Assembly: GCA_963675925.2 (NCBI GenBank)
Contig: CAXXIB010000006.1
Coordinates: forward strand, 124,001-188,000
Length of the DNA stretch: 64,000 bases
Source of the DNA: CAXXOK01 sp963675925
GTDB taxonomy: Bacteria > Bacillota > Clostridia > Christensenellales > Aristaeellaceae
Reading direction: 5' to 3'
Shown here: piece by piece, positions 58,540 to 64,000 of the stretch
Position numbering within the stretch: the first letter of the stretch is position 1
Layout: the number at the start of each line of letters is the position of its first letter
The notes under the pieces: model-generated
Told to the model about the DNA's origin: nothing
Seen by the model: only the letters and a program-made list of their open reading frames with translations
The model's database searches: none
Program-made: the position numbers and the translations under genes

Positions 58540-61182
58540 ATGAGTAAAGCATCGCACATGGAAACGGTCTACTCACCGGGCGAGATCGAAGGAAAAATTT
58601 ACGAAACCTGGGAAAGCTCCGGCGCATTCCACGCCAAGCGTGTGGAAGGGAAGAAGCCTTTCACCATCGTTATGCCGCCGCCCAACATCACCGGGCAGCT
58701 GCACATGGGGCATGCGATGGATGTGCTCTTTCAGGATGTGCCGACCCGCTATCACCGCATGAACGGCAGGCCCACGCTGTGGCTGCCGGGTACCGACCAT
58801 GCATCCATTGCCACCGAGGTTAAAATCGTTGAGCAAATGCGCAAGGAAGGCCTCACCAAGGATGACATCGGCCGGGATGGGTTTTTAGAGCGCGCCTGGA
58901 AATGGAAGGAAGAGTACGGCGGCAAGATCAACCGTCAGCAGCGCCGTTTGGGCGCAAGCTGCGACTGGGAACGCGAGCGCTTTACCATGGATGAAGGCTG
59001 CAACAAGGCCGTGCGGACTGCCTTTGTGGACCTGTACAATAAAGGCTACATTTACCGGGGTAACCGGATTATCAACTGGTGCCCGGTGTGCTTGACAGCG
59101 CTGTCAGATGCCGAGGTGGAATATGAGGAGCAAAACAGCCACCTGTGGCATATTCGCTATGCCGCTAAGGACGGGGGAGACGGCGTGGTCGTCGCAACCA
59201 CCCGCCCGGAAACCATGCTGGGCGATACCGCAGTGGCGGTGCACCCCATGGACAAACGCTATCAGCATTTGATCGGGGAAACCGTGATTTTGCCCATCGT
59301 AAACCGTGAAATTCCTGTGGTTGCCGACGAGTATGTGGACCAAACATTTGGTACCGGCGTGGTGAAAATTACGCCCGCCCACGACCCCAATGACTTTGAG
59401 GTCGCCAAGCGCCATGACCTGGAAGCCATTTTGGTCACCAATCCGGATGGTACCATGAACGACAAAGCCGGGAAGTATCAGGGCATACCGGAGAAGAAAG
59501 CCCGCCATATGATTGCTGACGAGCTAAAAGAACTCGGCGTTTTGGTCAAAGTGGAAGATTATAAGCACAATGTGGGGACCTGCTACCGCTGCCACACCAC
59601 CGTGGACCCGATTACCAGCCTGCAGTGGTTTGTCAGCATGAAGCCGCTGGCGGAACCGGCCATTCAAGTGGTGCGCGAGGGCAAAACCAAGTTTGTGCCT
59701 GAACGCTTTTCCAAGATATACTTCAACTGGATGGAAAACATCCGCGATTGGTGCATCAGCCGGCAGCTATGGTGGGGACACCGGATTCCCGCCTGGTACT
59801 GCGACGATTGCGGTGAACTGATGGTGGCGTTTGACGCCCCGGAAGCTTGCACCAAGTGCGGGTCTGTCAATATGCATCAGGATGAGGATGTGCTCGACAC
59901 CTGGTTTTCCTCTGGGCTTTGGCCATTCTCCACGCTGGGCTGGCCGGATGAAACCGAAGACCTGAAATACTTCTATCCCACATCCATGCTGGAAACAGGA
60001 TATGACATCATTTTCTTCTGGGTAGCACGCATGATCTTTTCCGGCATCGCGGAAATGGGAGAAACCCCGTTTGAAACCGTGCTGATTCACGGTCTGGTGC
60101 GCGATGCACAAGGCCGTAAGATGTCCAAAAGCCTCGGCAACGGCGTGGATCCGCTGGAGATTATCGATAAGTACGGCGCGGATGCCCTGCGCTTTTCGCT
60201 GGCCATGGGCATCAGCCCCGGCAACGACACCCGCTATATGGACGAAAAAACCGAATCGGCGCGCAACTTCGTAAACAAAGTATGGAACGCCAGCCGTTTT
60301 GTACTGATGAATATGGAGACCCGCGAGGAGATTGACCCCGCGCAGCTGACCCTGCCCGACCAGTGGATACTCTCGCGTCTGCAAACGGCGATTGCCGAGG
60401 TGAGTAAACACATTGAAGACTGCGATTTCGGCATGGCTGCCGGAAAACTGTACGATTTTACCTGGTCGGAGTTCTGTGACTGGTATATTGAGCTGTCCAA
60501 AGGCCGCCTGATGGGCGAGGATGCGGAGCAGAAGCGCAATGTACGTGCAGTGCTCTACACGGTGCTGGAGAGCATTTTAAAGCTTCTACACCCCTTTATC
60601 CCGTATGTCACGGAAGAGGTCTACGGCTATCTGCCGGATTCCAAGGGCCTGTTGATTACGGCATCCTGGCCGAAGCTGCAAAGCGAATATGCGTTTACGA
60701 CTGAAGCCAAGCAGATGGAAGGCATCATGGATATCATTCGCACCATCCGCAACCTGCGCGCCGAAATGAAAGTGGAGCACGGCAAGCGTACGCGTATTAA
60801 GCTTATTCCTCAGGCAGGCTGGGAGGATGTGCTTTCCATAGTCGAGCCCTACTTGCAGCGGCTGGCCGGTGCCAGCAGCGTAAGCATCGGCGCAGCCAAT
60901 GATACCGAGACGGAGAAAACCGTATCGGCCGTGTGCGTGCCCGCGGAAATCCGTATTCCCCTTGGAGAGCTGGTAGATTTCAAAAAAGAGCTGGCCCGCC
61001 TGAACAAAGAAAAAGATAATCTGGTCAATGAAATCAGCCGTTCTAATGCAAAATTGAACAACGAGGGCTTTATAAAGAAGGCCCCGGCAGAACTGGTGGA
61101 GAAGGAAAAAGAAAAGATTGTCGTCAACCAGGGGATGCTGGAGAACGTAAGCAAGCGCATTGCAGAACTACAGGAAAATTAG
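58540..61182 (+). CDS. valS: Valyl-tRNA synthetase
   Basis: Class I synthetase that charges tRNA-Val and edits misactivated threonine. It has 880 residues: HIGH motif as LHMGH near residue 55, the editing domain TTRPETMLGDTAVAVHP (about 225-240), KMSKS at 527-531, an anticodon-binding helical domain and a C-terminal coiled coil (about 810-880) that clamps the tRNA. Expression is set by the T-box at 58080-58317. The stop overlaps or abuts the rsmH start (TAGTGATG). Confidence 0.97.
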   Translation: MSKASHMETVYSPGEIEGKIYETWESSGAFHAKRVEGKKPFTIVMPPPNITGQLHMGHAMDVLFQDVPTRYHRMNGRPTLWLPGTDHASIATEVKIVEQMRKEGLTKDDIGRDGFLERAWKWKEEYGGKINRQQRRLGASCDWERERFTMDEGCNKAVRTAFVDLYNKGYIYRGNRIINWCPVCLTALSDAEVEYEEQNSHLWHIRYAAKDGGDGVVVATTRPETMLGDTAVAVHPMDKRYQHLIGETVILPIVNREIPVVADEYVDQTFGTGVVKITPAHDPNDFEVAKRHDLEAILVTNPDGTMNDKAGKYQGIPEKKARHMIADELKELGVLVKVEDYKHNVGTCYRCHTTVDPITSLQWFVSMKPLAEPAIQVVREGKTKFVPERFSKIYFNWMENIRDWCISRQLWWGHRIPAWYCDDCGELMVAFDAPEACTKCGSVNMHQDEDVLDTWFSSGLWPFSTLGWPDETEDLKYFYPTSMLETGYDIIFFWVARMIFSGIAEMGETPFETVLIHGLVRDAQGRKMSKSLGNGVDPLEIIDKYGADALRFSLAMGISPGNDTRYMDEKTESARNFVNKVWNASRFVLMNMETREEIDPAQLTLPDQWILSRLQTAIAEVSKHIEDCDFGMAAGKLYDFTWSEFCDWYIELSKGRLMGEDAEQKRNVRAVLYTVLESILKLLHPFIPYVTEEVYGYLPDSKGLLITASWPKLQSEYAFTTEAKQMEGIMDIIRTIRNLRAEMKVEHGKRTRIKLIPQAGWEDVLSIVEPYLQRLAGASSVSIGAANDTETEKTVSAVCVPAEIRIPLGELVDFKKELARLNKEKDNLVNEISRSNAKLNNEGFIKKAPAELVEKEKEKIVVNQGMLENVSKRIAELQEN

Positions 61183-61184
61183 TG

Positions 61185-62123
61185 ATGTCTACAAAGCCGG
61201 TCTACCATTTGCCTGTTCTGTTCCATGAAGTGATGGAATGGATGCGCCCGCAGCAAGGCGGCGTGTATTTGGATTGCACGCTGGGCGGCGGCGGCCATAC
61301 GGCGGGTATTTTGGAGGCATGCGGGGGCAAGGCGGAGGTGTACGGCATCGACCGTGACCCCGATGCCATTGCCGAAGCCAACGAGCGCTTGAAGAGCTTT
61401 ACGGGCTTTCATGCGATACGAGGCAACTTTCACGATATGGCGGCCATGAACCTGCCGCCGCTGGACGGTATACTGATCGACCTGGGTGTGTCCAGCCATC
61501 AGTTGGACACGCCGGAGCGCGGATTTAGCTACCATGAGGATGCGCCGCTGGATATGCGCATGGACCCATCGCAGGAGATCACAGCCGAAAACTATCTGCA
61601 AACCGTATCCGTGAAGGAGTTCACACGTGTTTTGCAGCAGTACGGCGAGGAAAAGTGGGCCGCACGCATTGCGAATATACTCGATGAAAAACGCAAACAA
61701 AGTCCCATCAAGACCACGCTGGATCTGGTAGCCGTGGTGGATGCGGCCATCCCCAAAGCCGTACGCCGCCGCGACGACAGCCACCCGGCCCGCCGCACGT
61801 TCCAGGCGGTACGGATTGCCGTCAACGATGAGCTTTTACCGCTGGAAAAGGCCCTGCAGGATGCGGTTAGCCTGCTGAAAAACGGGGGACGTTTGCTGGT
61901 TATCACCTTCCACTCGCTGGAAGACCGGATTGTGAAAAAAACCCTGAGAACCATGCAGAACCCCTGCATTTGCCCGCCCAAAGCCCCAATCTGCACCTGT
62001 GGCAGAACGCCGATTGGCAAGGTGCTTGGTGGCGGGGTGATTGCGCCAAGCCAGCAGGAAATTGCAGAGAACTCCCGTGCTCGCAGCGCAAAGCTGCGTG
62101 TGTTTGAAAAAAGGGGGACATGA
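61185..62123 (+). CDS. rsmH: 16S rRNA (cytosine-1402-N4)-methyltransferase
   Basis: RsmH (MraW) methylates N4 of C1402 in the ribosomal P site. ATG 61185 is used (GTG 61182 overlaps the valS stop) and gives 312 residues. HLPVLFHEVMEWM, YLDCTLGGGGHTAGIL (motif I), DLGVSSHQLDTPERGFS and HSLEDRIVKK are diagnostic. RsmH is usually in the division/cell-wall cluster with mraZ and ftsL; here it lies between valS and rsmI. The rsmI start is one base after its stop. Confidence 0.96.
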   Translation: MSTKPVYHLPVLFHEVMEWMRPQQGGVYLDCTLGGGGHTAGILEACGGKAEVYGIDRDPDAIAEANERLKSFTGFHAIRGNFHDMAAMNLPPLDGILIDLGVSSHQLDTPERGFSYHEDAPLDMRMDPSQEITAENYLQTVSVKEFTRVLQQYGEEKWAARIANILDEKRKQSPIKTTLDLVAVVDAAIPKAVRRRDDSHPARRTFQAVRIAVNDELLPLEKALQDAVSLLKNGGRLLVITFHSLEDRIVKKTLRTMQNPCICPPKAPICTCGRTPIGKVLGGGVIAPSQQEIAENSRARSAKLRVFEKRGT

Positions 62124-62124
62124 T

Positions 62125-62970
62125 ATGCCTACGCTGTACGTGGTCGCAACGCCGATCGGAAATCTGAGCGACATGACACCCCGGGCAATCGAAACACTGC
62201 GCAGCGTTGCGCTTATCGCGGCAGAAGATACCCGCGTAACGCGCAGGCTGCTTTCCGCGTTTACCATTCATACACCGTTGACCAGTTGCCACGAGCACAA
62301 CGAAGCGGGCAAGGCACAGGCGATTGTGGCGCGCATGGTCAGCGAAGATATTGACGTTGCCCTGACCACCGATGCGGGGACGCCCTGCATTAGCGATCCG
62401 GGCAGCATATTGGTTGATCTCGCTATTCAAAACGACATCAACGTGATTGCGATTCCGGGTGCCAGCGCGATTATTGCAGCGCTCAGCATTAGCGGAATGG
62501 CGCTGGATGAATTTACGTTTTACGGCTTTCTGCCGCGCCAAAAAAGCGCGCTGAAAGAAAAGCTGATGGATATGGCAAAGCATTCCGCCATTGCCGTTGT
62601 ATACGAATCACCTTACCGTGTGATCGAACTGGTAGAGACGATTGCGGCGGTGCTTCCCAATACCTTGTGTTCGGTCAGCTGCGATCTGACGAAAAAGTTT
62701 GAGCTGACCCTGCACGGCACGGTGACCGAAATCTGTGAAACCCTGAAAAACAATCCCAAAGCAGATAAGGGCGAATATTGCCTGGTATTGAAGTGGCAGG
62801 ATACGCTTGAAGAACCGGTCAAAGAAGCAGCATCGCTGGAAGCAATGCTGCTGGATTGTGTTTTGCAAGGCCTGACCATGCGCGAAGGCGTGGAAAAACT
62901 TGTATCGCAGGGAGAACGGAAAAATGGGGTCTACGCAGCCAGCCTGCGCCTGAAAGAACTACTGAAATAA
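62125..62970 (+). CDS. rsmI: 16S rRNA (cytidine-1402-2'-O)-methyltransferase
   Basis: RsmI methylates the ribose of C1402, the same nucleotide RsmH modifies on its base. From ATG 62125, behind AAGGGGG, it has 281 residues. LYVVATPIGNLSDMTPRAI, AAEDTRVTRRLL, TDAGTPCISDPG and IPGASAIIAALSISG are the tetrapyrrole-methylase-fold blocks of the family. The frame is open upstream inside rsmH, but that part is not RsmI-like. Together RsmH and RsmI make m4Cm1402. Confidence 0.96.
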   Translation: MPTLYVVATPIGNLSDMTPRAIETLRSVALIAAEDTRVTRRLLSAFTIHTPLTSCHEHNEAGKAQAIVARMVSEDIDVALTTDAGTPCISDPGSILVDLAIQNDINVIAIPGASAIIAALSISGMALDEFTFYGFLPRQKSALKEKLMDMAKHSAIAVVYESPYRVIELVETIAAVLPNTLCSVSCDLTKKFELTLHGTVTEICETLKNNPKADKGEYCLVLKWQDTLEEPVKEAASLEAMLLDCVLQGLTMREGVEKLVSQGERKNGVYAASLRLKELLK

Positions 62971-62984
62971 AACCATCGGATGGA

Positions 62985-63923
62985 TTATATTAGCTTAGCC
63001 TCGCCACTGTGCAAGGTACGGACTTCGCCTGAATCCAGCTGAACGATCAGTCCGCCGAGTGGGTCGATGCCGGTCGCGGTCGCGGCGAAGAGGTCATCCC
63101 CAACGGTGCACTGCACGCGGTGGCCGATGGTCAGCGAACGTGCGCGGTATTCATCCAAAAAGCCATCGCCGATCGTCTCGTATTGCAATAGACTATTGGC
63201 AATATGGGCTGCCAGTTCATTGCGGATGGGTTTGCCCGGAGCAACAAAGCCGACGATATCCTGTAGTTCGGCTGGCACTTCGCAGGGCGTGATATTGATG
63301 CCGATACCGATGAAGACCGTTTCAATCAAGCCGCTTTCCAGGCTGGTGCTGGCCTCGGTAAGGATGCCACACACCTTTTTCCCGTCCATAAACACATCGT
63401 TAACCCATTTAATGCGCGCTTGCTTCCCGGTCAGCGCTTCAATCGCCTGGCATACACAGACGGCCGTATAGGCCGTGATGTTGGGTGCGGTCTCCACAGC
63501 GCAGGACAGGGGAAACGAAAGCGTAAGATACAGCCCCGTACCTTGCGGGGAGAAAAACTGCCGTCCGCGCCTGCCGCGGCCGGCAGTTTGCATATCTGCG
63601 GCGATCAGAAAGCACTTTTCGCCATCCGCGAAGCGGCGTTTGGCTTCACTTAGGGTCGAATCGACCGTATCATACGCATATACGGGTACATCCTGTGTTA
63701 TCAGCGCGGCTATTGCCGCCTGCGACAGATGATCGTCGTCTGCCGACAGCTGATAGCCCCGATTGGTTGCGGAGCTGATGGAATAGCCCTGTGCTTTCAG
63801 TTCGCCGATGGCTTTCCACACAGCGGTGCGAGAGACTGAAAACTGTTTTGCCAGCGCCTGGCCGGATAGCGCTGTACCACGGTTTTCCTCTAAAGCGTTC
63901 AGCAGCTTGTCTTTCAGTGTCAT
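62985..63923 (-). CDS. birA: Biotin-protein ligase / biotin repressor
   Basis: Bifunctional BirA: it activates biotin to biotinyl-AMP and attaches it to carboxylase carrier lysines, and as a dimer represses biotin genes. It has 312 residues. The N-terminal winged helix-turn-helix has QFSVSRTAVWKAIGELKAQGY (about 28-48). The ligase has the nucleotide loop GRGRRGRQFFSP (near 115), KWVNDVF and GIGIN, and an SH3-like C-terminal domain. It starts three bases after the stop of the upstream minus-strand gene, so it is a second gene in an operon. Confidence 0.95.
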   Translation of the reverse strand: MTLKDKLLNALEENRGTALSGQALAKQFSVSRTAVWKAIGELKAQGYSISSATNRGYQLSADDDHLSQAAIAALITQDVPVYAYDTVDSTLSEAKRRFADGEKCFLIAADMQTAGRGRRGRQFFSPQGTGLYLTLSFPLSCAVETAPNITAYTAVCVCQAIEALTGKQARIKWVNDVFMDGKKVCGILTEASTSLESGLIETVFIGIGINITPCEVPAELQDIVGFVAPGKPIRNELAAHIANSLLQYETIGDGFLDEYRARSLTIGHRVQCTVGDDLFAATATGIDPLGGLIVQLDSGEVRTLHSGEAKLI

Positions 63924-63926
63924 GCG

Positions 63927-64000
63927 CTATTCCTCACTGCCCAGTTCCAGACACGCGACATTTTCCACGCCGCCGGCATAGCAGAACATATCCACAGGTT
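63927..64000 (-). CDS. C-terminal end of an unidentified protein, possibly an RNA methyltransferase
   Basis: Only the last 23 or so codons are in the window; the stop is TAG at 63929-63927 on the minus strand. The readable end, PVDMFCYAGGVENVACLELGSEE, resembles the VDMFPxTxHVExV ending of TrmA/RlmD-type uracil-C5 methyltransferases, but the match is short and imperfect. The gene lies immediately upstream of birA. Confidence 0.5.
   Translation of the reverse strand, partial: PVDMFCYAGGVENVACLELGSEE

Overview
The window looks like a chromosomal segment of an anaerobic, low-to-mid GC member of the Bacillota, probably class Clostridia. The evidence is gene order (dnaJ-prmA-rsmE-mtaB-HIT-rpsU; tmcAL | pta-ackA-yceD-rpmF; site-2 protease-scpA-scpB), a CIRCE-controlled groESL operon, a T-box leader before valS, strong AGGAGG-type ribosome binding sites, sigma-A promoters with 17-base spacing, frequent TTG/GTG starts, and an ntp-type (V/A-type) ATPase. 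Placement below class is not possible from the sequence alone. Nearly all of the window is coding. No tRNA, rRNA, CRISPR array, insertion sequence or prophage was seen.

Layout. 1-3.9 kb: end of dnaJ, rRNA/tRNA modification genes (prmA, rsmE, mtaB), a HIT protein and the small gene rpsU. 4-13.9 kb: a Trm11-like methyltransferase, rho with a long disordered insert, GTP-type PEP carboxykinase, ftsH, a PHP phosphoesterase and a VanW protein; then ttcA-like on the minus strand. 14.9-19.7 kb: a complete livKHMGF branched-chain amino acid ABC operon, convergent with mutY. 21-23 kb: groES-groEL. 23.1-27.4 kb: an APH-fold kinase and a DctPQM TRAP transporter. 27.4-29.2 kb (minus): pyridoxamine kinase and ispE. 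29.2-32.4 kb: DUF1934, an unknown gene, an MBL-fold hydrolase and a divergent CTP synthase whose glutaminase cysteine is glycine. 32.6-38 kb: a CotH-kinase/lamin-tail surface protein, DUF4956 membrane protein, VTC-type polyphosphate polymerase and a secreted papain-like protein. 38.2-47.3 kb: upp followed by a nine-gene V-type ATPase operon whose proteolipid has the sodium-binding residues. 47.4-48.3 kb: an AT-rich orphan gene between two terminators. 48.4-53.7 kb: an ABC exporter pair, trmO (minus), site-2 protease, scpA, scpB. 53.8-58.1 kb: tmcAL (minus), pta, ackA, yceD, rpmF. 58.1-63 kb: valine T-box, a 64-residue membrane protein, valS, rsmH, rsmI. 63-64 kb (minus): birA and the end of another gene.

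How the genes work together. Pta/AckA make ATP from acetyl-CoA. The V-ATPase would couple ATP to a sodium gradient. PEP carboxykinase links oxaloacetate and PEP. LivKHMGF and DctPQM import amino acids and probably organic acids. The least explained parts are the CotH-DUF4956-VTC-cysteine-peptidase cluster, the glutaminase-dead CTP synthase and the AT-rich orphan.
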